Part shown: one piece after another, positions 7,166-15,550 of the stretch
Layout of the letters: the number at the start of each line of letters is the position of its first letter
Numbering within the stretch: position 1 is the stretch's first letter
From: Candidatus Methanoperedentaceae archaeon
GTDB taxonomy: Archaea; Halobacteriota; Methanosarcinia; Methanosarcinales; Methanoperedenaceae
Reading direction: 5' to 3'
Assembly (NCBI GenBank): GCA_014859785.1
Contig: JACUTP010000008.1
Span: 1 to 21,620, forward strand
DNA: 21,620 nt
Made by a program: the position numbers and the translations under genes
Notes under the pieces: generated by a model
Told to the model about the DNA's origin: nothing
Database searches by the model: none
The model's input: only the letters and a program-made list of their open reading frames with translations

Positions 7166-8050
7166 ATGCCTGAAAGTATTCCTGATTTATTCCTGAACAT
7201 CAAAAACAGGGAATTCCGGGTTCTTGTTGCCATTGAAAATAAAATGAGTTCATTCCAGTGGGTTCCGGTGGAGGAAATTGCCGGTTTCACAAAGTACAAT
7301 CCTGGAGAAGTAAGTTTCATCCTTTCAAATCTTGCGCACAAAAAGCTCATCCAGAGAACTTTTCATCCGTATGAAGGTTACAGGATATACTACGAAGCCT
7401 ATGACATGCTGGCTCTGAATGCCTTTGTAAAACGCGGTACCATCAATGCCATCGGGGATGTAATCGGCGTCGGGAAAGAATCTGTTGTTTATGATGCAAC
7501 AGGCGGCATAACAGAAAGGCGCGTTGTCATAAAGTTCCACAGGGAAGGAAAGACCAGTTTCAAGCATGTGAAAAGGAACAGGGAACATATCGGGGAAAGA
7601 AAACATATTTCATGGATATACGCCTCCCGCCTGGCTGCGGAAAGGGAGTATCGTGCCCTTAAAATCCTCTACCCGCAGGTCAGTGTCCCTGAACCAATAG
7701 ATCAGAACAGGAATGCAATTGTAATGTCTGTGGCAAGGGGTAAGGAACTTATCCATTCCGTACTTGACGAGCCTGAATGGTTCCTTGACGAAATCCTCGG
7801 TAATGTGAAAAAAGCATACGATCTTGGTATAATCCACGCTGACCTGAGCGAGTTTAATATTTTCGTGAACCACCAGGGCTGCGAGCTCATTGACTGGCCG
7901 CAGTATGTCCTTTCGTCAAATGCAAACGCATACGAATTGCTTTTCAGGGATATTGATAATGTTTTAACGTATTTTAAAAGGAAATACAGGATTGTAAGGG
8001 ATAGCGGGGAAGTAACAGGTAATATGATGGGTTCATGCCAGGAAGAATAA
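7166..8050 (+). CDS. rio2: Rio2-type serine protein kinase
   Basis: This 294-residue protein has the Rio2 arrangement: an N-terminal winged helix (about 1-85) followed by a RIO kinase fold. Visible motifs are the ATP-binding loop GVGKES (101-106), lysine K123 in VVIKFHREGKTSFK, the catalytic HADLSEFNI (224-232, D226) and the metal-binding IDWPQ (242-246, D243). Rio2 is an atypical kinase/ATPase acting late in 40S/30S subunit maturation in archaea and eukaryotes. The flexible loop between the ATP lysine and the C-lobe (FKHVKRNREHIGERKH) is typical. Its 3' end overlaps the DUF460 gene by 16 bases in another frame, pointing to co-transcription. Confidence 0.95.
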   Translation: MPESIPDLFLNIKNREFRVLVAIENKMSSFQWVPVEEIAGFTKYNPGEVSFILSNLAHKKLIQRTFHPYEGYRIYYEAYDMLALNAFVKRGTINAIGDVIGVGKESVVYDATGGITERRVVIKFHREGKTSFKHVKRNREHIGERKHISWIYASRLAAEREYRALKILYPQVSVPEPIDQNRNAIVMSVARGKELIHSVLDEPEWFLDEILGNVKKAYDLGIIHADLSEFNIFVNHQGCELIDWPQYVLSSNANAYELLFRDIDNVLTYFKRKYRIVRDSGEVTGNMMGSCQEE

Positions 8051-10005
8051 TCTTCGGGATAGATATTGCAAAAGGTTCGGTTAAATCAAAAGAACAGCCA
8101 GTGTATGCGGTTGTCATACTGGATGATGGCAGGGTAGAACATCACAGGATGGTGAGCCAGCATAAATTCCTGAGGATGGTATGGAAAGAAAAACCCGCAA
8201 TTATCGCTGTTGATAATGTTTTTGAGCTTGCACCTGATAAACACGGGCTTGTCTTGCTCATCCGGAGATTTCCGCATGATACTAAACTTGTCCAGGTAAC
8301 AGGCGGCGAAACCCTTGAGACGCTCACAAAACTTGCGAAACAGCAGGGTTTATCATTTAATAGGTTCGACCCTAATGAGGAAGCTCTTGCCTGCGCAAAA
8401 CTTGCAGGCATGGGCGTGGGTTATGAAGTTTCTGCTTTTGAGGATAAAACAGTAATCAAGGTAAGCAGGGGAAGGTCGCCAGGTAAAGGAGGATGGAGCC
8501 AGAACAGGTACCGGCGCAAGATACACGGTCACGTGAGACAAAAGGCAAGGGAAATTGAGGAGCAACTCGATGAGCACTCAAAAATTTCGGGCTTCACTTA
8601 CACGCAGGATATAAGTGAGCGGTTCGGAGGATACTCCAAATCCGAGTTTTACGTGGATGCGCCCAGAAGCCAGGTGCACATCAGTTCAGGCAAATACGGT
8701 GATGTGCAGGTCAGGGTCATGGGTATTGAACGGGATATGCTTGCCTACAAACCCCTGAAAGCCTTGAAACGGGATTACATCATCGTCGGGATTGATCCGG
8801 GCACAACAACGGCAATAGCTGCAATTGCGCTAAATGGCGAACTTCGCCATGTCAGCAGTTCGAGGACTGCATCCATTTCCGATGTAATCGAAACAATTTC
8901 CAGGCAGGGAAGACCGCTTATTATTGCAGGTGACGTGTTCCCCACACCGAACGCAGTTGAGAAAATACGCAGGGCGTTTAACGCTGTCCCTGGTTCGCCT
9001 GATTATACCCTGACATCAGAGGAAAAAATCGAACTTGCAAGACCCTTTGAATATTCAAACGCACATGAACGTGATGCCATTGCTGCGGCAGTTTCGGTGT
9101 ATCGTAAGAACAGGAACAAGTTCGAACAGGTAAGGAAAAAAATCCCGCACGGCGTTGATGCGGATGAGGCGCTCGCAAAGGTCGTGAGGGGAAAAGCAGT
9201 GGATTCTGTACTCCTTGAGCTTACGCGGAAAGAGGAAAGGCAGCATGAGACTGGTAAAATGCCTGAAAAGACAGGTGACGGCAGTCTCCATTTGAGGGAA
9301 CTGGTAAGGAAATACGAAGAGGATATTGCTGAGATGAAAGCCTACCAGCATGAACTGGAGAGCAGACTTCGAAAGAAGGATTCAAGGATATGGGAACTTG
9401 AAAAACTCATCGGTAAAATGAGTACTGACGTGTATAAACAGCTTAAAAAAGAAAAAGGGATTAAGGTGCGGGATAAGGATATTTCACGGCTTAAACACCA
9501 GGTTTCCGAGAACAACACGTATATCTCACACCTCAGGAAAAGGATAGATAAACTGAAAACAGTCAGGCGTCTTGAAATAAGCGGGAGGGTGCTGCCTGTT
9601 AAGATTATTGCCGCTTTTACGAAAGACAGTATAATTAAGACACAGGAAGAAGTCGGGATTAAGAAAGACGAGCTCATACTCCTGAAAGATGCAAGCGGGG
9701 GCGGGAGTGTCACTGCAAGGATGCTTGCTGACATGGGCGTGCGGGCTGTTATCGTCTGTAACGAGATGTCACATGCGGCAGAGGAAGAACTTTTCAACAT
9801 GGATGTACCTGTCGTGGATGTAAGGGATGTGAATGTCCAGTTTGACCGCAAAGAAGAGTTTGCGGTTGTTAAACCCGAAGACATTGAACGTGCAATGGAG
9901 GAGTGGAACAGGAAGGCAGGAATCCGGAAAAAAGCTGATAATGAGAAATGGCTTGAGTCACTTGTTGACGAGTACAGGAGTGAAAGGCGGCGCGGGATTA
10001 AATGA
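8035..10005 (+). CDS. COG2433/DUF460 protein with RNase H-like (RuvC-type) folds and coiled coil
   Basis: This 656-residue archaeal protein shows two RNase H-fold-like segments. The N-terminal one starts GIDIAKG (8-14) with D60 in IIAVDN. The second, the DUF460 domain, has GIDPGTTTA (252-260), D300 in IIAGDV and NAHERDAIAAA (342-352), the layout of acidic residues in RuvC/YqgF-type nucleases. A long coiled coil follows (about 415-515), then a small C-terminal alpha/beta domain (about 518-600) and a basic tail. The family is annotated as a predicted nuclease but I know of no firm function. It overlaps rio2, which suggests a role in RNA or ribosome processing; that is inference. It is convergent with pth2, five bases away. 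Confidence 0.9.
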   Translation: MPGRIIFGIDIAKGSVKSKEQPVYAVVILDDGRVEHHRMVSQHKFLRMVWKEKPAIIAVDNVFELAPDKHGLVLLIRRFPHDTKLVQVTGGETLETLTKLAKQQGLSFNRFDPNEEALACAKLAGMGVGYEVSAFEDKTVIKVSRGRSPGKGGWSQNRYRRKIHGHVRQKAREIEEQLDEHSKISGFTYTQDISERFGGYSKSEFYVDAPRSQVHISSGKYGDVQVRVMGIERDMLAYKPLKALKRDYIIVGIDPGTTTAIAAIALNGELRHVSSSRTASISDVIETISRQGRPLIIAGDVFPTPNAVEKIRRAFNAVPGSPDYTLTSEEKIELARPFEYSNAHERDAIAAAVSVYRKNRNKFEQVRKKIPHGVDADEALAKVVRGKAVDSVLLELTRKEERQHETGKMPEKTGDGSLHLRELVRKYEEDIAEMKAYQHELESRLRKKDSRIWELEKLIGKMSTDVYKQLKKEKGIKVRDKDISRLKHQVSENNTYISHLRKRIDKLKTVRRLEISGRVLPVKIIAAFTKDSIIKTQEEVGIKKDELILLKDASGGGSVTARMLADMGVRAVIVCNEMSHAAEEELFNMDVPVVDVRDVNVQFDRKEEFAVVKPEDIERAMEEWNRKAGIRKKADNEKWLESLVDEYRSERRRGIK

Positions 10006-10010
10006 CGGTG

Positions 10011-10358
10011 TTAAACAAGTTTCAGGTTACCTGTTATCTTATCAAGTTCCGTAACTTCAGCAGGCCCGATTCCAAGAACCGTTACCGTGCCTGGAGGGAT
10101 TTCAGTTAATCCTGCATCAGTAATCAGTGCGGTGGATAAATCGTGTTTCCTTGCAATCTCTTTTAATTCAAACAAATCCCGAAGCGTCGGCACCCTTAAA
10201 ACAACCTTCTTCTGCCCTTCCTCTTTCCATGCCTCTTGTGTTTTCTTATCCGCCCACTCGTATGCAGACACAGCAGCATGCGCCACCTGCACTGCGAGTT
10301 TTCCTTTTGACAGTTTCAGGTCATCCCGTATGATTATGCACTGCTTGTACCTTGTCAT
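10011..10358 (-). CDS. pth2: peptidyl-tRNA hydrolase, archaeal/eukaryal type (Pth2)
   Basis: This 115-residue enzyme frees tRNA from peptidyl-tRNA that drops off the ribosome. The family pattern is clear: YKQCIIIRDDLKLSKGKLAVQVAHAA at the N-terminus (catalytic lysine and histidine region), LITDAGLTEIPPGTVTVLGIGP near the C-terminus. Length matches Pth2. The frame can be opened at a TTG at 10370, but the ATG at 10356-10358 fits homologues, with AGTGAT (matching the anti-Shine-Dalgarno end of 16S rRNA) just upstream. It is preceded 24 bases away by an unknown small gene on the same strand, probably one operon. Confidence 0.95.
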   Translation of the reverse strand: MTRYKQCIIIRDDLKLSKGKLAVQVAHAAVSAYEWADKKTQEAWKEEGQKKVVLRVPTLRDLFELKEIARKHDLSTALITDAGLTEIPPGTVTVLGIGPAEVTELDKITGNLKLV

Positions 10359-10382
10359 AAAATCACTCAAAAAAAGGGGGGT

Positions 10383-10748
10383 TTACTGCTTCGCTTCTTC
10401 CTTAATCATCATTCCGTTTTCATCGAATTTCAGGGTGTCCTTTATATCAGACCATTCTTTCCCAATCCTTATGGCTTCTTCCATGTCGAAATCCCCGACA
10501 AGGATATTTTCGGAATTGACTGCCACAGCATGAAGCGGAACTGCTATGAAACCGTCCCTGTTTTTTACAATTAACTTTCCATCATGAACAGCTAAACTTT
10601 CACCGATATCTTTTTCGTGTTGTTTTACGAACTTGTTGATATATTCCCTGATGTCGATGTAATTTTTTTTGGTTTTTGTTTCTTCAGGCTTTTCCTTCAC
10701 ATCATCCGTTTTCCTGAAAATCCTGGATATCTTGCTGATAAGAGACAT
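10383..10748 (-). CDS. conserved-looking hypothetical small protein upstream of pth2
   Basis: This 121-residue soluble protein is not one I can name. Residues 1-30 are basic and charged (MSLISKISRIFRKTDDVKEK), then a compact region follows with strands such as KLIVKNRDGFIAVPLHAVAV and NILVGDFDMEEAIRIGKEW, suggesting a small beta-rich domain. No cysteines, no membrane helix, no signal peptide. A TATA-like box at 10771-10784 (minus strand ATTTATTT) gives a leader of only a few bases. It is followed 24 bases later by pth2, with an AGTGAT site before each start, so co-expression is likely. Confidence 0.75.
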   Translation of the reverse strand: MSLISKISRIFRKTDDVKEKPEETKTKKNYIDIREYINKFVKQHEKDIGESLAVHDGKLIVKNRDGFIAVPLHAVAVNSENILVGDFDMEEAIRIGKEWSDIKDTLKFDENGMMIKEEAKQ

Positions 10749-10846
10749 TTAAATCACTTATTAGTATCCTGAAATAAATAGTATTTGAATGAGTCAATGC
10801 CATTATTTTCGAAAAATGGGGGGTTTAGAATTCGCAACCCGTGCAG

Positions 10847-10857
10847 TTTTTATATAT
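10847..10857 (+). promoter_or_regulatory. distal TATA-like box upstream of cbiM
   Basis: TTTTTATATAT lies about 90 bases before the cbiM ATG. It is the best-looking TATA sequence in the spacer, but a second AT-rich box at 10882-10892 (ATTATTTATAT) lies at a spacing that would give a leader of about 25 bases. Which is used cannot be told. Confidence 0.35.
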
Positions 10858-10891
10858 TTGTTCTTGATAGCAGGAACGACAATTATTTATA

Positions 10892-10925
10892 TCAAGTAAA
10901 CTTTAGTTAAATCAAATTTACTTGA
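10892..10925 (+). promoter_or_regulatory. perfect 9-bp inverted repeat, candidate metal-regulator operator
   Basis: TCAAGTAAA (10892-10900) and TTTACTTGA (10917-10925) are exact reverse complements separated by 16 bases. The dyad abuts the proximal TATA-like box and lies over the expected transcript start, 15 bases before the cbiM ATG. Position suggests a repressor site. A 16-base gap between arms is also the geometry described for NikR operators in bacteria, but the arm sequence differs. Confidence 0.55.
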
Positions 10926-10940
10926 GTTTGGTGGACACGC

Positions 10941-11867
10941 ATGCACATATCAGACGGGATTCTTGAGCCTAAATGGATTTTATTATGGTATATCTTAACT
11001 GTAATTTTTATTGCAGAAGGCTTGCGCGTCATAAACAAACGCATAAAAATCGACCCTGCATACCTTCCCAGGATTTCACTTATCGGAGCCGTGGTTTTTG
11101 TAATTTCAGTATGGCACATCCCTGTGCCTGTAACAGGCTCATCATCCCACCCTGTCGGGACGCCGCTGGCTGCAATAATTATCGGTCCCCTTGCATCAGT
11201 GGTTATAAGTGGAATTGCCCTCTTCCTGCAGGCGTTCATTGCCCACGGCGGTCTCACAACCATCGGCGCAAACACGTTTTCAATGGGAATTGTGGGCGCT
11301 TTTAGCGGTTATTTTGTGTTCAGGCTGCTAAAAAGTTACACGTCTTTATGGTTTTCTGCTGGAATGGCAGGTCTTACGGGAAGCATTATGACATACATTG
11401 CAACTGCCCTCCAGCTTGCACTATCCCTGAATCCTGATAATGTCATGTATTACTGGAAACTGTACTCTGTTGGTTTTATCCCTACCCAGCTTCCACTTGC
11501 ATTTGCCGAATTTGCATTGACCGGATATGTCATAAGATACCTGTTCGAACTAAAAACAGGCATTATTGAAACCCCGCAATGCCCATATTCCGATAACTTC
11601 ACAAAAAAAGCCCTCATAGGTATGCTGTTCATACTCTCGGTTATTACTGCAGGTGCATACGCAGGCTACCTCGGCGGAGGGGATAATACTGGAATCGATG
11701 AGGTTATAGAAACACTTGCTGCACCGGATTCGGTTGCGGACGGGGTTGGTGTGAAATTAATGGAGCGGTTCGGTGAACCCGTGGGATTTGCATTTGCCGG
11801 AATACTTGGCGGTCTTGTTACTGGTTATTTCTGGGGCGGGTTCACAGGTCAGCGGAGGGATAACTGA
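10941..11867 (+). CDS. cbiM: cobalt/nickel ECF transporter substrate-binding membrane subunit CbiM
   Basis: The 308-residue membrane protein starts MHISDGIL, the signature N-terminus in which Met1 and His2 bind the metal. H70 in PVTGSSSHPVGTPLAAI and H102 in AHGGLTTIGANTFSMG are the other conserved sites. The VTGSSSHP segment looks more like CbiM (cobalt) than NikM (nickel), but specificity is not certain. The core ends near residue 200; residues 225-308 add two helices separated by a loop with APDSVADG, resembling the PD-containing loop of the small partner CbiN/NikN. No separate cbiN gene exists here, so it appears fused. The stop overlaps cbiQ by one base (TGATG). Confidence 0.92.
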   Translation: MHISDGILEPKWILLWYILTVIFIAEGLRVINKRIKIDPAYLPRISLIGAVVFVISVWHIPVPVTGSSSHPVGTPLAAIIIGPLASVVISGIALFLQAFIAHGGLTTIGANTFSMGIVGAFSGYFVFRLLKSYTSLWFSAGMAGLTGSIMTYIATALQLALSLNPDNVMYYWKLYSVGFIPTQLPLAFAEFALTGYVIRYLFELKTGIIETPQCPYSDNFTKKALIGMLFILSVITAGAYAGYLGGGDNTGIDEVIETLAAPDSVADGVGVKLMERFGEPVGFAFAGILGGLVTGYFWGGFTGQRRDN

Positions 11868-12706
11868 TGCTCGAATGGCTTGAAGGTGACCCCTTAAACG
11901 GTATTGCGATTACCATAACCTTTTTCATTTCACTGGTAATCGGAAGGCATTTTCGTGAAAAGCTGAACTCACAGGAAGAAACCAGGGGTAATATCATAGA
12001 CACCAGGCTGAAAATTTTGTTATCGTTTTTATTAATCATTTCCATAACACTGATGAAAAACTGGTACATCCCGGCGGCAGTATCGTTCACGGGTGTTTTT
12101 GCAGCAGTTGGAATGCGAAAACTTAGCACTTATTCCGGCAAAATCATTTTACCCCTGGTACTGGGTTTGTTCATTCTCATAATACAGGCTCTCACAAACG
12201 GTACGCAAACAGTCACGTTTGGACCGCTTACATTTTATTCTGAAGGAATCGAATACGGTGTGCTGGTTTTTTCAAGAGTGGTTGCCTCGGCTTCTGTTCT
12301 TATCCTTCTTATTATCACAACACGGGAGAATGAACTGATTGAAAGCATGCAGTGGTTCAGGGCGCCGCCGACTTTACTCCAGATAATGTCTTTCATGGTA
12401 CGGTACATAAAGACATTTTCACATGAAGGCGCTATACTGAAACAGGCGCAGCAGTCAAGGTGCGGTTTCCCTAATAAATCATCTTTTTTACAAAAAATCC
12501 GAAATATTGCCGCTGTGGGCGGGCTGCTGATTATGCGTGCCTTCCTGCGAGGCGATGATGTTTACAGGGCAATGATCTCTCGCGGCTGGAAGCCGGATAT
12601 TAAGTCAGGGGAAACCACTGCTCCCCTGAATCGAAAAGACCTTTTTACTGGAATTGTCCTGTTTTCCGGGATAATAGCACTTATCGGTATAGATATGGTT
12701 ATCTGA
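11867..12706 (+). CDS. cbiQ: cobalt/nickel ECF transporter transmembrane subunit CbiQ
   Basis: This 279-residue integral membrane protein is the T (coupling) component of the energy-coupling-factor transporter. It has four to six hydrophobic helices and the two cytoplasmic coupling motifs of the family: AQQSRCG (194-200) and RGDDVYRAMISRGW (228-241), which match the A-R-G-type helices that contact the ATPase. It passes ATPase movement to CbiM. It starts one base into the cbiM stop and ends six bases before cbiO. Confidence 0.92.
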   Translation: MLEWLEGDPLNGIAITITFFISLVIGRHFREKLNSQEETRGNIIDTRLKILLSFLLIISITLMKNWYIPAAVSFTGVFAAVGMRKLSTYSGKIILPLVLGLFILIIQALTNGTQTVTFGPLTFYSEGIEYGVLVFSRVVASASVLILLIITTRENELIESMQWFRAPPTLLQIMSFMVRYIKTFSHEGAILKQAQQSRCGFPNKSSFLQKIRNIAAVGGLLIMRAFLRGDDVYRAMISRGWKPDIKSGETTAPLNRKDLFTGIVLFSGIIALIGIDMVI

Positions 12707-12712
12707 GGTAAA

Positions 12713-14032
12713 ATGAACGCAATCAAAACCACCGGACTTGAATACTCCTACCCTGACAGGACAAAAGCACTTTCAGGTATAAATTTTGTGGCAAAAAGGG
12801 CTGAGAAAATCGCGGTACTCGGCGCGAACGGGAGCGGAAAAACCACGTTATTCTTCCATTTTAACGGGCTTTTTGAACCAACTGGCGGGGAAATAAAAGT
12901 ATTCGGGAAAAAAATCCAGGGCAGCAATATCGATGAAATAAGACGGCGGGTGGGTCTTGTATTCCAGAATCCCGATACCCAGTTATTCGCTCATACGGTA
13001 TATGAGGATATTGCATTTGGTCCGAGGAATATCGGGTTATCCGCAGATGATGTCAGAAGCAGGGTTTCACAGGTTCTTAACAGGTTTGATATCGAAGACC
13101 TTGCCGGAAAAAACCCGGCTAACCTGAGCGGGGGTCAGAAGAAAAGGGTATCTATTGCAGGTGTTGTTGCTATGGAACCCGATGTGATGGTGCTTGATGA
13201 GCCAACATCAAACATGGATGCCCGCGGTGTTACAGATACCATGGAGATACTTGATGAACTGAATCACGAAGGAAAAACCATAATCATTTCAACTCATGAC
13301 TCCGATCTTGCTGCCTCGTGGGCTGACCGTGTGTATATCCTTAACAGGGGACGGGTTTTCAGGTCAGGCACGCCAGGACATATTTTCGCGGATGAAAAAC
13401 TGCTCCTGGAAGCAGGAATGAAACATCCCGTACTTGTGCAGACATTCCGTGAATTCCATGCACGTGGCATCTCAAAAGGTGAAGTCCCGCTTTCGGTTCT
13501 TGATTTCATGGAATCTGTTGACAGCCCCAGGGTAATGGATATAAGGTGTGCGGTCGCAGGATGTGAAATATCAGCAGGGGATGAGGTCAGGCTCAGGCTT
13601 GAGGACGGGATGCTTGTTGCAAATAAAGGTACATATGGTGTAATCGGGAAGGCGGTTTTCGGGGCAAATGAGGGAGAAGACCTTGCAGTGAAGGATGTTG
13701 AGGCAGCTATTGACCAGCTTTCTGGAAATATAACGGTCATAAAGGTTCCGGGAATTACAGAAGGCGGCTCCAGAGCCGTGGATACGGAGAAAGTTCTTGG
13801 TTTTATCAATGAAAATAATAAAAGCAAAATCGGTGCAATGGGCACGTCTGCAAAAGTGCTGGCAAATAAGATTGGAATAAAATGCGACATAGAGTTTGAC
13901 GTGATACAGTCAAGCATCCTTGCGGCACTTCGTGGTTTTGACGTGACGATTTTTGCGTCTGGCAGGATGGGAGAAAGGGTTATTGAAAAGGTAAGGGAGA
14001 AAGGTATTAACTGTACTTCCATGATGTTATAA
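12713..14032 (+). CDS. cbiO: cobalt/nickel ECF transporter ATPase CbiO with extra C-terminal domain
   Basis: The 439-residue protein has an ABC ATPase at residues 1-240: Walker A GANGSGKTT (37-45), Q-loop FQNPDTQ, signature LSGGQKK (138-144), Walker B VMVLDEP (158-164) and switch H195. This is the usual CbiO, normally about 270-280 residues. Here a further domain of about 165 residues follows (roughly 270-439), with strands like VRLRLEDGMLVANKGTYGV and a last part KIGAMGTSAKVLANKIGIK followed by FASGRMGERVIEK. I do not recognise this domain; it may sense a ligand or regulate the ATPase. The ATG has GAGGT seven bases upstream. It completes cbiM-cbiQ-cbiO. Confidence 0.9.
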   Translation: MNAIKTTGLEYSYPDRTKALSGINFVAKRAEKIAVLGANGSGKTTLFFHFNGLFEPTGGEIKVFGKKIQGSNIDEIRRRVGLVFQNPDTQLFAHTVYEDIAFGPRNIGLSADDVRSRVSQVLNRFDIEDLAGKNPANLSGGQKKRVSIAGVVAMEPDVMVLDEPTSNMDARGVTDTMEILDELNHEGKTIIISTHDSDLAASWADRVYILNRGRVFRSGTPGHIFADEKLLLEAGMKHPVLVQTFREFHARGISKGEVPLSVLDFMESVDSPRVMDIRCAVAGCEISAGDEVRLRLEDGMLVANKGTYGVIGKAVFGANEGEDLAVKDVEAAIDQLSGNITVIKVPGITEGGSRAVDTEKVLGFINENNKSKIGAMGTSAKVLANKIGIKCDIEFDVIQSSILAALRGFDVTIFASGRMGERVIEKVREKGINCTSMML

Positions 14033-14069
14033 TTATATCGAATAAGGCATATTTTATGGTTTTATCCGG

Positions 14070-15455
14070 TTAAAACCCAAGCCCTGCCAGCTTCTCCTTT
14101 GCAAGCTCGCGTTTTTTCTGGTGGCATCTCAGGAATTCCTCCATTAACCCGGCAGCGTATTTCTTGCAGTTGCCGCAAACGCGGGTGCCGCCCTCACAGT
14201 CTTTATAAACCTCAACAAGCTCGTTGTCGTCATCCACAAGATGGAATAGCAGGAGTTCATACACACTGCATTTTTCGGGCTCACCTCCGAGTTTTTGCTG
14301 CTCTTGCAGTGTCACTCTTCCTCCTGTCATGGCGTGCATGACTTTTTTTGCGCCTGCCTGCGGTTCTTCTGTTAGCCCGATGAAACTGTCAGGCACGCTG
14401 CTTGACATCTTGCCGCCATAGAGTCCTGTCATGAACTTGTGGTACGTGGACGCAGGAGGCATGAAGGCATAACCACCTAATTCAAGTGCAACAGCTCTCG
14501 TGCTTTCCTGGACTTTTGGTAACAATTCTTCTGGTGAAGATTTTATACAGGCAATCTCTATATGCCCTGTATAACAATTCATACTGTCTTCTGTATCATC
14601 AAATTTTATACCTGCTTTAGATACGATTTTTTCTTGCAGCAGGCGATTCTTGAGAATGTTAAATTCATTTTCAGTTTTCATTGTATCTGAAGTTGGAGAT
14701 TTTGAATATATGTTTATCATTCCTTTGAAATTGGGGTGTCTGGGGGGACCTGGGAAAACGTGGAACATGTTCATCTTATCAGCCAGCCCCCTTGTCAGCC
14801 TGATATGCGGGTCCTGGTCTGCACCTACCGGAATAACCACAGGTTTCGGGCCTCCGAATTCCTTAAGTTGCGGCTGGAGTATGTCGGCGCTCTGTGTCAC
14901 GGCGCTTACCATGTGGGCAATGTTCGTCTCACCGTTAAATCCATAGATAGCAGAAAGCTCTGAGAAATTCGTTTTTATACCAAGCTCGAATGAAAGGTCT
15001 TTCACCTGCGCTGATTTTGACTGGAAATAGATATGCCCGTGCTCTCCAGGCTCAAATCCGAGTGCAAATGCGCTTAAGATGTAATCCTTACCTAACGTGT
15101 CACATTCCTTCCAGCTTTTGCCGCGTACTGAGTGCGCTTCCATGTCAGCAATAGCAAGGAACGCATCCCCGCCCTGCTGCTGGTGCCAGATGATTTCCTC
15201 CATCACCATCTTGTGACCCAGGTGCACCTGTCCCGATGGCATGAAACCGCTCATGGCTGCAAAGGGTTTGCCAGAGAGCATTGCGTCAAGGACTGATTCG
15301 TAGCTGCGGTGCCCGAAGATGACATTGCGGCGCATGTACCTGTGGGGATTCTTGATTTTAACGAGAAGTTCGTCGAATCGTGATATCCCGAACTCGTCAA
15401 AGAGTTTTGAGTAATTGTCGATTTTGACTGCGCCCCATGGGTCTATGGTTGTCAT
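14070..15455 (-). CDS. trpS: tryptophanyl-tRNA synthetase (archaeal/eukaryal type)
   Basis: This 461-residue class I synthetase charges tRNA-Trp. Signatures are HLGH (78-81) in GFMPSGQVHLGHK and KMSSS (349-353). GADQDPHIRLTRGLA and PALTFHK-like FMPPASTYHKFMTG match the archaeal/eukaryal enzyme. The segment between DQDP (about 212) and KMSSS is about 135 residues, roughly 100 longer than the same interval of the human enzyme; the extra part (about 245-325) is charged and comes from AT-richer DNA. The C-terminus has a two-cysteine patch (TRVCGNCKKY). A TATA-like box at 15491-15501 and AGAGG six bases before the ATG (complement of 15462-15466) support the start. Confidence 0.95.
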   Translation of the reverse strand: MTTIDPWGAVKIDNYSKLFDEFGISRFDELLVKIKNPHRYMRRNVIFGHRSYESVLDAMLSGKPFAAMSGFMPSGQVHLGHKMVMEEIIWHQQQGGDAFLAIADMEAHSVRGKSWKECDTLGKDYILSAFALGFEPGEHGHIYFQSKSAQVKDLSFELGIKTNFSELSAIYGFNGETNIAHMVSAVTQSADILQPQLKEFGGPKPVVIPVGADQDPHIRLTRGLADKMNMFHVFPGPPRHPNFKGMINIYSKSPTSDTMKTENEFNILKNRLLQEKIVSKAGIKFDDTEDSMNCYTGHIEIACIKSSPEELLPKVQESTRAVALELGGYAFMPPASTYHKFMTGLYGGKMSSSVPDSFIGLTEEPQAGAKKVMHAMTGGRVTLQEQQKLGGEPEKCSVYELLLFHLVDDDNELVEVYKDCEGGTRVCGNCKKYAAGLMEEFLRCHQKKRELAKEKLAGLGF

Positions 15456-15550
15456 GTTCTGCCTCTTGTGTGGGTACTAAAATTGCGTGGGGATATGTAA
15501 ATGTTGTTGTGTGGGGAGCAAATTAAAGGATATTCAAGCTAAATAAGTTT

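Noticed and set aside
14099..14963. Plus-strand frames opposite trpS
   Set aside because: They are shadows of a full, conserved TrpRS reading frame on the other strand.
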